A DNA stretch of 64,000 bases, from NCBI RefSeq assembly GCF_000283155.1, contig NW_004454179.1, forward strand, positions 1,325,210-1,389,209. The letters run 5' to 3'. A program made the translations under genes and the position numbers. The notes below the pieces were generated by a model. The model saw only the letters and a program-made list of their open reading frames with translations, was not told where the DNA came from and did no database searches. The stretch comes from Ceratotherium simum simum (taxonomy: Eukaryota > Chordata > Mammalia > Perissodactyla > Rhinocerotidae). Below, in pieces: positions 43,301-56,075 of the stretch (position 1 is the stretch's first letter; each line of letters starts with the position of its first letter).

Positions 43301-45207
43301 TGTACCTGGACCAAAGTAAGTAATGTTAAGCCTAGTGATCAATATATTATGTAGTGAAATATTGAAATAAAATAGGAAAGAGCTAGAATTTGTGAGAAGG
43401 AAAATACAGAGCATCTTCCTATCCTACACTCTCAATATCTAGAAATCACCAATAAATTAATAATAGTAAATATTATTAATTAATTTATACCTATAACAAG
43501 ACACTGAGTGGTACTTTGCTTCTTGCCCTAGATTTATGTCTAAGGTTTATGACTGAAAAACAAGGAGAGCATCTACATGCTATAAGACTTGGGGCCAAAA
43601 ACCTTACCACAGGGAGAAGATGATAGAACTAGCCCTGGGGAAACCCCATTACCACCCCTCCCATACTACCTCTTCAGTTTACATGAATGACCATCAACTC
43701 CATCAGACGGCATGTCTCTTTTTGTTGTTCAATGGCAATTTGCCATCATGAAATGTAATTGATAGATAATGTAACTTGTATATACATATAATCCCCCCCA
43801 AACCAATATAATGCCTTAAATTGATAGAAATAATATAAGCAAAGGGAGATAATTTGTAATTAAAATAATATGTGTTTTAGTATGTATTTTCTGGGACACA
43901 ACAGCACTAGAAGATAAAACGAAGTAGGTGATTGCTTGGGTCTACTTATAATGAATAAGTTTGGATTAAAAAAAAGGTAAGGCAATGTAAAGTTAAATAC
44001 TGTTGACATTTTGTCTTTATATTTAACACATTGAAATAAGTGCTAAATAAGTAAATGTGTTTGTGTAAATAGACTTACTGCCAATGCAGATTGATATATT
44101 GGCAACTTGAAGAGCACAACCAGTCTTGTCATCAGTGATGTGATTGTCCAAAATGATCAACAGATCAGTAAAGTTCAAGAAGAAACAAGTATTGTGTAAT
44201 CTTCCCTTGATTTACATGGTAGTTATGTTTCTATAATGTCTATTAAAGCCATACAAAAATATTCTGTATTTTTCATATATAATAGAATGAGGTTCTAGGC
44301 TCAGATAATTATCAAATGTCTTGGAGGGCACCAGAAAGATGCCAGGAATGTTCTTCTTAGTGTGGAATTGTCCCGCGCATTGCTGGAATTCTGGAATCCC
44401 TGGCCTACCCCATTATGTGTCAGTGTAGTCTCCATTCACTGTGACAACCAATGACAGCTCTACGTAGTTCCAAAGTGTCCCCAGGAGATGGTGTTACCCC
44501 TGTTGAGGACATTGTCCTTTATAGAAAAGACTGGGAAAGAATGGAAGTCTAAGAGAGTATCATTGGCTGTGGCTACTACTGCAGTTCCCTGCAGTAGGGA
44601 GACAGCTTCCCATCCAAGCCGAGTAAGGAGTGGGCACCAAGACAAATGAGTGTAGAGAGTGGGGCTTCCAGCACGAAAAGGAGACAGGCATCTCCTTTCC
44701 CTGAGTGGACATTCACAGCAGACTAGCTCTTCTGCCTCTGTGTCAAACAGAATTGGAGAGATGTGGAGGGTACAGAGAGATGATCCACCCCTTGGAGCAC
44801 TGCCGACCACTGAGCCTGACAATGAGCTTGAGTTTCCCATGGGATAGCTGGACACAATGCATTGCAGGGAGCTGGACTTGAGCCATCTTGCCGTTATCCC
44901 ACCTGAGAGAATTGTCTATCTAGTGCAGATACCCAACAACAAGAGGATGTTGCATATACCACCCTTGGTGGGAGCTGAGGTGGAAGGAGAGCCTAGGAGT
45001 AGAAGAGGTGGAGCTGGAGCCAAGTCTTCTAGTTAGGGAGTTATACAGCAGGGGGAGCCTCCAAAGAACTGCTGCGTGAATATCTGTGACACAGGAGGCA
45101 CGGACACGGACCAGCATGAGCTTTATAATTAGCAATACAGCAAGGGAGGACCTCAACCAGTTAAGTAAAGACAAGTGTGCCCTTTCTCCTTCCCTCTTCC
45201 CCACTGG
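43301..45207. other. Intergenic, no recognised feature
   Basis: No gene or clear repeat. A 131-codon frame on the minus strand (44460-44855) has no similarity I recognise. Confidence 0.4.
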
Positions 45208-45678
45208 TGATGGTTAATTTTATGTGTTGACTTAACTGGCCACAGGGTGCCCAGATATTTGGTTAAACATTATTCTGGGTGTGTCCATGAGGGGGTTTCT
45301 GGATGAGATTATCTTGGAATCAGGAGACTGAGTAAAGCAGATTGCCCTCCCCAACGTGGGTCGGCCTCATCCAATCCACTGGAGGCCTGAATAGAGAGAA
45401 TTTGATCTCTCTGCCTGACCGTCTTTGAGCTGGGACGTCAGTCTTCTCCTGCCTTTGGACTCAGATTCAGACTGGAACTATACCATCAGCTCTCCTGGGT
45501 TTCCAGCTGGCCAACTGCAGGTCTTGGGACTTTCAGCTTCCATAATCACATGAATCAATTTCTTATAATAAATCTTTCCCTCGATATAGATAGATATAGA
45601 TATAGATATAGATATAGATATAGATATAGATATAGTATCCTATTGGTTCTGTTTCTCTAGAGAACCCTGACTAATACA
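45208..45678 (+). mobile_element. Solo LTR-like element (TG...CA), family not assigned
   Basis: It begins 'tgatggttaattttatgtgt' and ends 'gagaaccctgactaataca'. AATAAA (ataataaatc) lies near 45568, as in an LTR. It is a widespread old mammalian element that I place near LTR33-type ERVL LTRs, without certainty. A hexamer array (45584-45635) has grown inside it. Confidence 0.65.
45584..45635. repeat. (GATATA)n hexamer array
   Basis: About eight units of GATATA within the LTR-like element, after its poly(A) signal. Confidence 0.95.
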
Positions 45679-46384
45679 CTACCCCAACACAGTGAAGGAG
45701 CTAGAGCCCTGAAGAGTGGAGAGGAAAGGTATAGAGCTTTGAATCGCATAGGAGGTTGAAGTTTTACACTGTACTAGACTAAATTTTAACAGCTTAAAGT
45801 GAAAAGAATGTTATGGAATATACCTAAGATGCTGTTAAAGTATAAAGAATGATTTGATGGAGTATCATTGGGACTTGGGAGCAGCATTTGAAAGAAATCA
45901 AAATGTTTCATGTTTATACTGTAACAAGTTGAAACTCCTCAGTAACCTAGTTACGTACCTGACTTTGTCCCACAAATGTAGCTTAATGTAGCTTATAACA
46001 AGCAATTTAATACAATGGAAAATGAAAAGTATGATCAGAAAAAATATAAACTGAATATAATGATAGTCAAGAAGAGGGAAATTTGGGTAGAAGATCCACA
46101 GGCCTTCAAGGCCTGCACTCTCATTAGGGTTAGGCCACAAGTTTGGTTCTAATCTTCCTAGCAGCCAAAGCAGAAAGGGGAACATGATCCATTAAATGAT
46201 AACAGGGATAAAACATGCTAATAATTTCCAGAATAAAAATGCCCTAGGAGGTGCACAGTGTGATCAAGGAATGAACACCAGTGGCTATCAGCGTCCAATG
46301 CCCTGTCCTCCATTGCCTTAACGGTTTAGATATACGTTCCAATTAATGATATGCTTTAGATTAATAATATTGATGACTAAAATT
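45679..46384. other. Intergenic, no recognised feature
   Basis: Nothing supported. Confidence 0.4.
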
Positions 46385-46565
46385 GACAATCACTATGTAT
46401 TGAGTATAGTGCTAGTACTTCTAGTTGTCGTCCCCATTTTATAGATGGGGACCCTGCGGTTCATAGAGATTTAGTAACTAGACAACATTGACCCAGCTAG
46501 CAAGTGGCAGGCCAGAGATTGAAGTCAGGTCTGCTGGTTCCTAAGCCCACGCTCTGCACTAAACT
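46385..46565 (-). mobile_element. MIR SINE, antisense
   Basis: 'cattttatagatggggaccc' and 'cagctagcaagtggcaggcc' then 'gaagtcaggtctgctggttc' in inverted MIR order. Confidence 0.75.
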
Positions 46566-46816
46566 CAACTCTATAATACTGGTATGAGAAATGAGAAAAT
46601 ACTGACAGTGCCGTCTTAGCCCGAGTGCTCAAGGATGGGAGCGCTCTGGTTAACTGAGAAATAAACACACTGGTGGCAGATCAGAGCTTTGAAAAGGCAA
46701 TGAGGGTTAACAGTGTTTGAAAACTCCACCTGGTAGGGGGTGTGCTCCATGCTAGTCAATCTTTCACACTACAGAATGAAAACCCACACCCCTCTCACCA
46801 TATTTAGGGCAGGAAT

Positions 46817-46848
<32 letters not shown>

Positions 46849-46852
46849 TTTT
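46817..46852. repeat. (TA)n followed by T run
   Basis: About seven TA units then 22 T residues. Confidence 0.95.
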
Positions 46853-47004
46853 ACAGAAATAACAATATTGGTTAAAAAAATAAAGTGACTCATAGAGTTT
46901 TTATAGTGAAGCTTTGGTTTCACAACTTAAGGCAAGATCTGATTTCCCTGATTCTGGGGTTCAGTTGACTCCAAGTTGTGTGATGACTTTGTTGAGTATT
47001 AGGG

Positions 47005-47135
47005 AGGCAGCTGAAGTGTAGTAGAAAGTGGATTGAGTCTGGAATCTGAAGACCTGTATTCAAGTTCTGTCTACTTAAATTGAGTGATCTTGAGCCCCCA
47101 TTTTCTGATCTATAAAACTGAGATAATAAATCCTA
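47005..47135 (+). mobile_element. MIR SINE, sense
   Basis: 'gaagacctgtattcaagttc', 'gagtgatcttgagcccccat' and 'tctataaaactgagataata' in MIR order. Confidence 0.7.
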
Positions 47136-47756
47136 TCATTCAAGACAAACATGAGAATATATATATATTAAAAAAATCTTTATAAACCCTCAATTGAAGT
47201 TATACAATATGACATTTCTGGGTTGAATTCAAAAGAACAAGAGGAGCTCGCTGGCTGGCTGAATGAGCACGTGGTTAAGCATAAAGAGGTCACAGTACTT
47301 ACATAGTGGGTCCCAGTAATGACCTAGCACTGACTAACTTCCTGGATTTAGAGAAATCATATATATTTTTTTAAACTTTATGTTTCTCGGCTATTAAAAA
47401 AGTTAGACTAGATGTTATCACACACCCCTTTTTAGCCCTAAATATTTTTATTTTTGACTGTTGGTTTGCTTCAATTTATGTTTTCATGTTTGTGTAGGAA
47501 TATAAATTAGGATCAAGAACATTATTGCCAGGATTTCTATTATGAAAAAGCATGAAATGTGAAGATTCTCAGCCCTTGGTATTTGTAACTAACACATGTA
47601 AAATCACTCAGAGTGACTTTTGGAATATTTTTATCTGTCAACACATTTGAATAGAGGCATCTGAGTGCTGAACTTCAGAGCTTCAATGTGTTATAACTTT
47701 TCATTGATTTCCAGTAGGTTTAGCTCTTGAAAAATTGCCTTTTACTATGGTTACAA

Positions 47757-48637
47757 TGTTAGTTTCCTAGGGCTGCCATAACAAACTGGTACCAACAGGG
47801 CGGCTTAAACAACAGAAATTCATTTTCTCATAGTTCTGAAAGCTAGAATTCTGAGATCAAGGTGTTGGCAGGATTGGATCCTTCTGAAGACTGTGAGGAA
47901 GAGTTTGTTCCACTCCTCTTTCCTAGCTTCTCATGGTTTAGTGGCTGTTGTTGGGTAAATTATGTTCCCCCAAAATTCATACATTGAAGTCCTAACCCTC
48001 AGTACCTCAGAACGTGACTTTATTTGGAGATAACATCTTTATAGAGTTAATCGAGTTAAAAGTAGTTCATATTCACTAATTCAATATGACGCGTGTCTTT
48101 ATAAGAAGGGGAAATTTAGACACAGACACATACAGAAGAAGGAAAATGTGAAGCCATGGGGAGAAGACAGCCATCTACAAGTCAAAGAGAGAGGCCTGGA
48201 ACAGATCTTTCCTTCACAGTCCTCAGAAAACTAAATTTGCCAACACCTCGATTTCAGACTTCTGTCCCCCAGAACTGTGAGACAGTAAATTTCCGTTGTT
48301 TAAGACACCCAGTTTGTGGTACTTTGTTATAGAAGCCCTAGGAAACTAGCATACTGACAATTTTGGTGTTCTTTAGCTTATAGATGCAATACTCTGGTCT
48401 CTGCCTTCATGTTCACATGGCATGCTCCCTGTGTGCATGTCTGTCTCCAAATTTCTCCTTTTGATAAAGGACAGTAGTCATAGTGGATTAGGGCTCATCC
48501 CCTGTTCCAATGTGACCTCAACTCAACTAATTACATCTGCTACAACCCTATTTCCAAATAAGGTCACATTCTGAGGTACTGGGGGTTAAGACTTGAACAT
48601 ATGAGTTTTGGGGAGACACAATACAACACATAACGTT
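47757..48637 (-). mobile_element. MaLR LTR (MST/MLT1 type), antisense, split by a second LTR
   Basis: Left part 47757-47948 begins 'tgttagtttcctagggctgc'. Right part 48354-48637 carries 'ccctatttccaaataaggtc' and ends near 'acacaatacaacacataa'. A sense LTR occupies 47949-48353. Confidence 0.82.
47949..48353 (+). mobile_element. MaLR LTR, sense, nested in an antisense one
   Basis: It starts 'tgttgggtaaattatgttcc' and ends 'agccctaggaaactagcata'. Full LTR with 'gacagtaaatttccgttgtt' near its 3' end. Both LTRs are of related type but in opposite orientation. Confidence 0.82.
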
Positions 48638-48644
48638 ACTCATT

Positions 48645-49470
48645 GTGGTAGAAAAACATGGCCACAATATTTTACAGCTCTTCCCATCAAGAAATGGAGT
48701 CTATTCTCTCATCCCTTGAGTCTAGGCAGCCCTTATGACTTACTCTGACTAAGAGAATATAACAATATGGATGTTGTGTGGAGCATCCAACTGTATGGAG
48801 CCTAGGCCTCAAGAGTCCTTGCAGCTTCTGCCTCCCCCACTTGGAATGCTGCCCTGAGATGGCCATGAACAGAAGCTGGTCCAGCCACCTAGAGGATAAG
48901 AGGCTTGTGGAAGGGAACCAAGGTGCCCCAGACAACAGCCAGCAACACCTGCCAGATGTATGAGTGAGACCATCTTGGAAATTTTAAACTAGGGGTTGGA
49001 AAACTACAGTCTGTGGGCCATATCCAGCTCAGATATTTTTGTATAGCCTATGAGCTAAGAATGGTTTTAACTTATAATGGTTGGAAAATACCAAAAGAAG
49101 AATAATATTTTGTGGCATATGAAAATTAGATGAAACTCAAATTTTAGAGTCCACAAATAAAGCTTCATTGGAACATAGCCACCCTCAATTGTTTACATAT
49201 TATCTGTGGTTGCTTTTGTGCTATGATGACAGACTTGAGTATTTGCGATAGAGACCATATGACCATCAAAGCCTAAATTATTTAATATCTGGCCCTTTAT
49301 AGAAAAAGTTTTCTGACCTCTGTCCTACGCACAGCTGAGTCTCCAGCTGAATATAGCTGCATGAGTGAACCCAAAGGAAGCAGCCTACTCACAGAATCAG
49401 GAGAACAAATTCTTATTTAAACCACAAAGTTTGAGGGTGGCTTGTTATGCAGCCATAGGTAACCAAAATA
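48645..49470 (+). mobile_element. MLT1-type LTR split by a hAT-type element
   Basis: The left part (about 48645-48989) and right part (49323-49470) form one old LTR. The right part has 'aaaccacaaagtttgagggt' and 'tatgcagccataggtaacca', a typical MLT1 ending. Confidence 0.65.
48990..49322. mobile_element. Non-autonomous hAT-type DNA transposon
   Basis: The ends 'aggggttggaaaact' and 'agttttctgacctct' form imperfect inverted repeats. Internal 'aaagcttcattggaacatag' and 'atctggccctttatagaaaa' are characteristic of a common mammalian hAT-type non-autonomous element (Charlie/Tip100 type; exact family not fixed). Confidence 0.75.
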
Positions 49471-50224
49471 CTTATTTACCTGACTTTCAGTAAGTGAAAA
49501 ATAATTTTCAATATGAAGCCAAAATAAAACATGTCTGTTTTTGCAAAAAAACAAAATCAACAACAGCCTCTTAAAACATTGAGAAGCTGAGCCAAACTTC
49601 TCAAAGCTTTTTGTCACATGCACGGTTGTAATTTTTCAGGTAATTATATTTAACTAACAGTTTAGAGAGCAAATAATTAGTAGAACTAAAACTCTCCACT
49701 AAACTATGATAAATGTTTACATTGGATTTCATCCTAACCCCCGATTGTCAGCATTTCATGCTATCTAACTAGTAGCCTATGATTCTGACAAGAGCGCCTG
49801 AACACAGCTGACGAGGACTCACCCCTTCCTGTGCGTTCTCATCACTGGTAAGAGAATTGAACCTGGGAAGAAATAGGTTGTGTCAGTTTGTTTTCTGAGT
49901 ACTACCATGGTTAACTGACTTCCTGTGCAGGACACACAGCCGTAGCCAAACCACAGAAACTCACAGTTTCCGGCCTCTAACAATGAAAACTGGGACCTGT
50001 GAGATCTGGGAAAACCTGAGTCTGAATCCTCCCACTTAACTTAGAGCTCCTGCCTCGACCACAGCAGCCAAATTCCCACAAGGTGTCAGAGGAATCACTG
50101 AATTCAGACTTAAAAGACCAAAGTTCTCATCCTGTGTCACCTTAAGCATCTTCTCCTCTACAAATGAGGAGTATAATAATGCTTAACATGTTACCTAATG
50201 ATGATAACGCTTAATAATACCTAG
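49471..50224. other. Intergenic, no recognised feature
   Basis: Nothing supported. Confidence 0.4.
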
Positions 50225-51880
50225 TAATACCTATCAATACCTAACACTCATGTATCAAATGTTAACAATGTGCCAGGTATTGTTCTAGGACTAGAGCAGT
50301 AAACAAAACCCAGTCCTTGTTCTTATGGAGCTCCTCATAGAGGAGATAAAATTCTGCTGTGGGAGGAAATAAACAATAAACATATAAACAAATAAATATG
50401 TAGACTGCATGGTGATAAGTGCCAAAAAAGAAAATAAAACAAAGCAAGAAGTTGCTATATTATAAGGGTGATCAAGAAAGGCTTCCCTGAAATGCAAATC
50501 AAAACAACACTAAGATATCACCTTACACCTGTTAGAATGGCTATAATCACCAAAACAAAAAATAACAAATGTTGCAGAGGTTGCAGAGAAAAGGGAACAC
50601 TCATTCACTGCTGGTGGGAATGCAAACTGGTGCAGCCTCTATGGAAAACAAACAGTTTGGAGATTCCTCAAAAAATTAAAAATAGAAATACCTTATGATC
50701 CAGCTATCCTATTACTGAGTATCTATCCAAAGAACCTGAAATCAACAATCCAAAGAGGCTTATGCACCCCTGTGTTCCTTGCAGAATTATTCACTACAGC
50801 CAAGAGGTGGAAGCAACTTAAGTGCCCATTGACTGATGATTGGATAAAGAAGATGTGGTATACATATACAATGGAATACTACTCAGCCATAAAAAAAGAC
50901 AAAATCGTCCCATTTGCAACAATATGGGTGGACCTGGAGGGTATTATGCTAAGTGAAATAAGCCAAACAGAGAAAGACAAACACTGCATGACTTCACTCA
51001 TACGTGGAAGATAAACTAACACACGGACAGAGAGAAAAATTTGGTCATTACCAGGGGGAAGGGGGTTGGGGGGGCACAAGGGGTGAAGGGGTGCATTTAT
51101 ATGGTGTCTGACAAATAATAATGTACAACTAAAAGTTCACAATGTTATAAACTATTATGACATCAATAAAAACAAAAAAAAAGAAAGGCTTCCCTGAAAA
51201 GGTGACAGCTGCACAGAGGTCTGAGGGAAGAGGAAGCCTTGGGGATATCAGCAGGAAGTGCTTTCCAAGCAGAGGCAACAGCAGGTGAAAAGTCCCTGAG
51301 GCAGAAGTATGCTTTGCAAGTTTAAGGAATAGCAAAAAGGCAGTGTGGCCGCAATGGAGCGAGAAAGACAGAGAGGTATTGAAGGCCAGATCATGGGGGC
51401 CTTTACAGATCATAAATAATCCTTTGGATTATTCTGAATGAGATGAGAAACCACTGGTGAGCTTGAGCAGGGGAGTGAGAATTTTTGATGTAAGTTTTAA
51501 AAGGACCCTGGCCACGACAGTAGGGGTAGATTGCAAAGGGTCAAGGATGGAAGCAGGAAGACCAGGTAGAAGGCTATTGCAATAACACAGGTGAGACCTG
51601 AGTGTGGCTTGGTAGAAGTAGAAGCGGTAAAATGTGATCAGAGATGGGTATGTTTTGTATCGATGTTTGTAGAACCAACCAAAAGTTTCTGATGGAAAAG
51701 TGGTGGAGTATGAGAAAAAAGGGAGTCAAAGATGACACCAAGGTTTTTCTCTGAGTAACTGGGGGGTTGGAGCTGCCATGTGTTGAAATGGGAAGACTCT
51801 GGAGAAATGCATTTTGGGGTAGAAGGAATCAGGTTTTTTGTTTTTAACATGTCGAGCTTGAGATATCTATTAGACATTTA
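50225..51880 (-). mobile_element. L2-like repeat, antisense, split by an L1
   Basis: Left part 50225-50492 ('aatgtgccaggtattgttct', 'gataagtgccaaaaaag') and right part 51181-51880 ('gcagaggcaacagcaggtga', 'aaggctattgcaataacaca', 'aaggtttttctctgagtaac') are collinear with the common L2-antisense order. Confidence 0.7.
50493..51180 (+). mobile_element. L1 3' end insertion, 19-bp TSD
   Basis: 5'-truncated L1 with the end of ORF2 (readable segments include [14 protein letters not shown] and [16 protein letters not shown]), a G-rich 3' UTR patch (about 51050-51090) and an A-rich tail. The TSD AAGAAAGGCTTCCCTGAAA is exact at 50474-50492 and 51181-51199. Small frame breaks make it inactive. Confidence 0.93.
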
Positions 51881-52232
51881 GAAAATAAGTTGAGGAGGTA
51901 GTGTAGACATAAGTTCAGGGTAATGGTCCAAGCTGGAAATATACTTGAGAGTTATCAGTATAGAGATGATGTTTAAAGCCATAAAATTAACTGCATTATT
52001 GGACTGGTCACCACTGTAGGCAGCTGGGCCCCAATCCTGCTGAAGATACTCTGAGGAGCTATGTAGAATGTGCCTCAGAATTGTGTCTGAGACATGGTAT
52101 ACATGAATAGCCATTAGCTCTCACTCCCCATGGTGAAGGATTGCTCCATGGTGTGTTAATTCCCTCAAACTTCTAGATTTGTATGTGTACCACAGTGTCT
52201 AAGTGTATTCCCTTAGGCATCCCGTATGGTAA

Positions 52233-52749
52233 TGTCTGTGGTAAGTTAAATAATGACCCCCAAAAGATATCCAGGTCTTAATCTCTGGAACCTGCAAATG
52301 TTACCTCATATGGCAAAATGGGACTTTGCAGATGTGATTAAGTTAAGGATCTCGAGATGGGGAGATTATCCTGGATTGTCTGAGTGGGCTTTAACTGCAA
52401 TCACAAGTGTCCTTATAAGAGAGAGATTTGACTACACACTGAAAAAGAATGCCACGTGACGAAAGCAAAATCAGAGACAGAAGATGCTATGTGACTGGCT
52501 TTGAAGATGGAGGAAGGAGCTCTGAGTCAAGGAACTCAAGGAATGCAGCTCTAGAGCTGGAGAAGACAAGGGAACAGATTCTCCCATTGAGACTCCAGAG
52601 GGAACATAGCCATTCTAACATCTTAATTTAGCCCTATAAGACTTAGTTCAGATTTCTGGCCTCTAGAACTGAAAGAGAAAAAAATTTCTATTGGTTTCAG
52701 CTACCAAGTTTGTAGTAATTTGCTACAGCAGCCATAGGAAACTAACACA
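52233..52749 (+). mobile_element. MLT1-type MaLR LTR, sense
   Basis: 'gacccccaaaagatatccag', 'tttgcagatgtgattaagtt', 'gtgtccttataagagagaga', 'gaatgccacgtgac' and a terminal 'agccataggaaactaacaca'. It is followed at once by 'tggcagag', at the primer-binding-site position. Confidence 0.8.
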
Positions 52750-55600
52750 GTGGCAGAGAATAGTGTTTTCAGGTTATATCTGCAGGTTGCTGCAGCAAAG
52801 ACTGGCATATAAGGTGGGCCATGAGGGTGAGAGGCAAAGAACAAGTCTGGACCAACACAGTCCACCCTTTACACTGCTTAAATCCATTTGTGGCCTATGT
52901 TAAATCCAGTCCATCAGAGAGCCTGCAAGGTGGTGACCAGCCTCAAGGTCTATTACATACTCAAGTCGGGAAGATTAAATGGAATAAGCTACAGTCTCTG
53001 CTGCTGCAACTGGTTCTAGGCTATGATTGAGAGTTATCAATGTCCTCCTCCACCATCTTTCCTATATGTCTCTCACCCTTGGCTGTACTTCAGTAGGTAT
53101 AGGATATTTGCCTGGTGGGGTGAACCAGAACTTCATCTCCGAGGGAGTGGAACTTTCAGTTGCTTTATTCTTGTTGGATCATGTTTCTTGCAATTGCCAA
53201 TTTATGCTTGTCACTGGGCATGGATGCACCAAGAAACACCTCTGATCCAGATGTACTCCTTCCTGTCCTGACTATACAACAATAACCCCAGATCCTCATG
53301 ATAATCAGGGAAATGAGTTAATATGGTAATTCCTATCTCTGGTTTTTGGCTAATTGGCTTAAGAAGCTAAAATGACTAGATACTAATGTAGTTTCAGGTT
53401 CAGTGCAACACTTATTGAGTCCTCTTGTGAAAATATCCTTCCCCTACCACCCACAGGAAAAAAAAAAAACTTCTCATCCAACACAAGCTAAGATTGCAGG
53501 AATAGGAAGTGCAAGTTTCACAAGTGGGTCCTTGGGAATTATGGTGAGAAGGGTCAATCCTCCTTCCACCCCGCTGGTACCTAGAACCATGTATTCCAGC
53601 TGTTGAGGACAAAATACCATATATCAGCTAGTGGTTCAGTGCATATACTGCATCTCAGAGGATAATACCCTAATTCTGCAGGGGGTCTTTCCTGAGATGA
53701 TGCCAGAGCTGAGTCTTTAATTGACCATCCATTCCTCTACCATGCTGGCATCTTCCGGGTGATTTGGTGTATAGTAGGACAAATGAGTCCCACAGTTATA
53801 TGCCAAATGTCACCTCCTCTTCACTGTAAAATAGATCCACTAATCTGATGCAAAGTTATGTAGGAATCTCACATCAATACATCATGCATTCTATCTGACC
53901 TTGGAGGTGGTACAGGAAGAGGCACTGTAGGCAGAGAAGGCAAACCCATATTCAGAGGGAGTTGGTATCAGTTCTGGTAAGGATGAGTCATTGCTCTATC
54001 CAGGGTAGAAAGGGATCACAGTAACTCCTTTAAGTAATCTAGTAATCACATAATCAATAATCAGTGCCCCCACATGGTTAGAGTGTTTCCTCAAGATATA
54101 GTGCCATATCATGTGTTCAGTGTCAATCTCTGCAGCTGTCTGCGTGGGCATTCATGAGTAGCAGTAGCTAGAAGAGCCTCAATGAGAGGAATCCCATGAT
54201 CTTGGGCCGAGTCATAGACCCCATCTCTGACACCACGGCCACTCCTGGGTCCATTGCCCAAGTACTGGGATGGCTGAGAGGAGAAGCTGGCTAATATCCA
54301 GAAGACAACATATCCTGCCTACTTGCTCAGCACCTCCTCTTCAAAGATACAAGAATGTTGCTCCCATTTCCACATGACTCATTCCCAAAAATCCTTTTCT
54401 CTTGTCTTCCAGTCTTTCTTCTACCAGGATCCTGAACATCCAGCCAAGCCATTTTCCACTTCTCTGCATATATCTGTACATCAAACTATTTCTTTCTATA
54501 TACAAAGTGAATGACCAAGTGCACTGCCAGAAACCCTGCTGACTGGGAGAATTTTCTTTCAGCACTGTTCTTTAGGGCTACCTCTGTGTAGTGATTCTGA
54601 AATGTGATAGCTGTACATGTTCACTTAGCATCTGTGAACCAGACTGGAGTTTTTCCCTCTTTTGTTAGTTGGTCACAGGAGACTCCCCATAAGTCCATAG
54701 GCGACAGCTGAGGACGAGGGATTGGTACAACAGAGGGAGGAGACATGAGAGTCTGTTATCTGTTTATGTAAACTTACTTGTACCTTTGCATCCAAGTCTG
54801 AACATGCTATTCGTTCCGTTGGATGATGGATTGCCTGAAATTGTGACTTGGTGGATCTGATAATACCCACCTCATGATTAGTAATTTTATGTCCCATGCT
54901 CAGGCACTCAACATCTATGAGGGCAGAGTCCTACACCAGATGCTGCTTTGCAAATGATAATTACTTCTCTGCCATAGATGACATGGCCTGGTTCCAGGAC
55001 ACTGTGGTCTGTGCTGTGACTCTCCTATTGGGCCTTGGCAGAGACACCACACAGCATTGGTATCTACCATAACCATCTCTAGCACTACAGGGTCTGATGT
55101 GTCATATGGCCCAAACAGCAGGACACTTGTATTGTAGCCCGAATCTGCTGGGACTCTCTTGCTCTGGGTCCCAGTCAAAACTGGCAGCCTTCTGAGTCAC
55201 TCAATAAATGAGTTGGAGAAGTATTCCCAAGTGGAGTATAAGTTGCCTCTGGGATCCCAAAGAACCCACTTAGCGCAGTGCCTGTCACTAGTGGAAAGGA
55301 AGGCAGAGTATAACTTGTCCTTTATCTTAGAGGGGATGTCCCAGTATGATCTGGACTGTTGGACCCAAAAACTTGACTGATGTGGAGAGTATCTGAATCT
55401 TTACAGGGTGTAGCTCCCTCTCTCTGGCACCCAAACTACTTGCCACTTCCTACTCATCAAGTTCAATCAACAGAGTGGACCCAGTGATGTTCTGTGGAAT
55501 GTCAAGGTGATGGAGGCCCTTTGGACTATATTGTGGCAGAGAACGGGAAAAATCCCACAGACGTAATCCTGAAACAAGACAATGGATGTGTACTGCTCTC
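52750..55600. mobile_element. Possible endogenous retroviral internal region (ERVL/MaLR type), decayed
   Basis: About 2.85 kb adjoining an MLT1 LTR. Texture suggests a decayed ERVL-class internal sequence, but orientation is not resolved, no second LTR is seen and all frames are broken. The claim rests mainly on position. Confidence 0.4.
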
Positions 55601-55934
55601 CAGCCCAAATGAATGCAAACTACTTTTGATCCTCTTTATTAATGTTGGTTGAGGAAAATTTTTGCCAGATTAATAGCAGGACCTAGGAGAAGCTTTGATT
55701 TTATAGATGAAGAAACTGAAGCTCTGGAGGGTTAAGAAACTTCAAAGAGGGTGGTTTGGAAGTCATCTAACTCAACCTTTTACCCGACACATGAAGTCCC
55801 TCTTCAACAATCTTCAGTTTAAGGTTCTAAGTTCTATAGTGAAGAGAAAAAACCATAGGTTTTCAGGTTTGGAGACACTGTATCAGTTAGCTATTGCTTT
55901 GTAATAAACCACCCCAAACCTTACTAGCTTAAGT

Positions 55935-56075
55935 AACACCTCAGTTTCCCTAACTACAAAATAGACTTAACAATAGTATCTATCTTAAAGGTTATTATAA
56001 ATATCAAATAAGAAGATCTATGTAAGATGCCTACCACAGTGCTTGGAACACAAGGGACTTTACAAAATTACTGGT
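55935..56075 (+). mobile_element. MIR SINE, 3' part
   Basis: 'cctcagtttccctaactaca' through 'tgcctaccacagtgcttgga' is a MIR 3' half. Confidence 0.65.

Noticed and set aside
44460..44855. 131-codon open frame on the minus strand
   Set aside because: Composition and context are non-coding. No domain, and no conserved motif visible.
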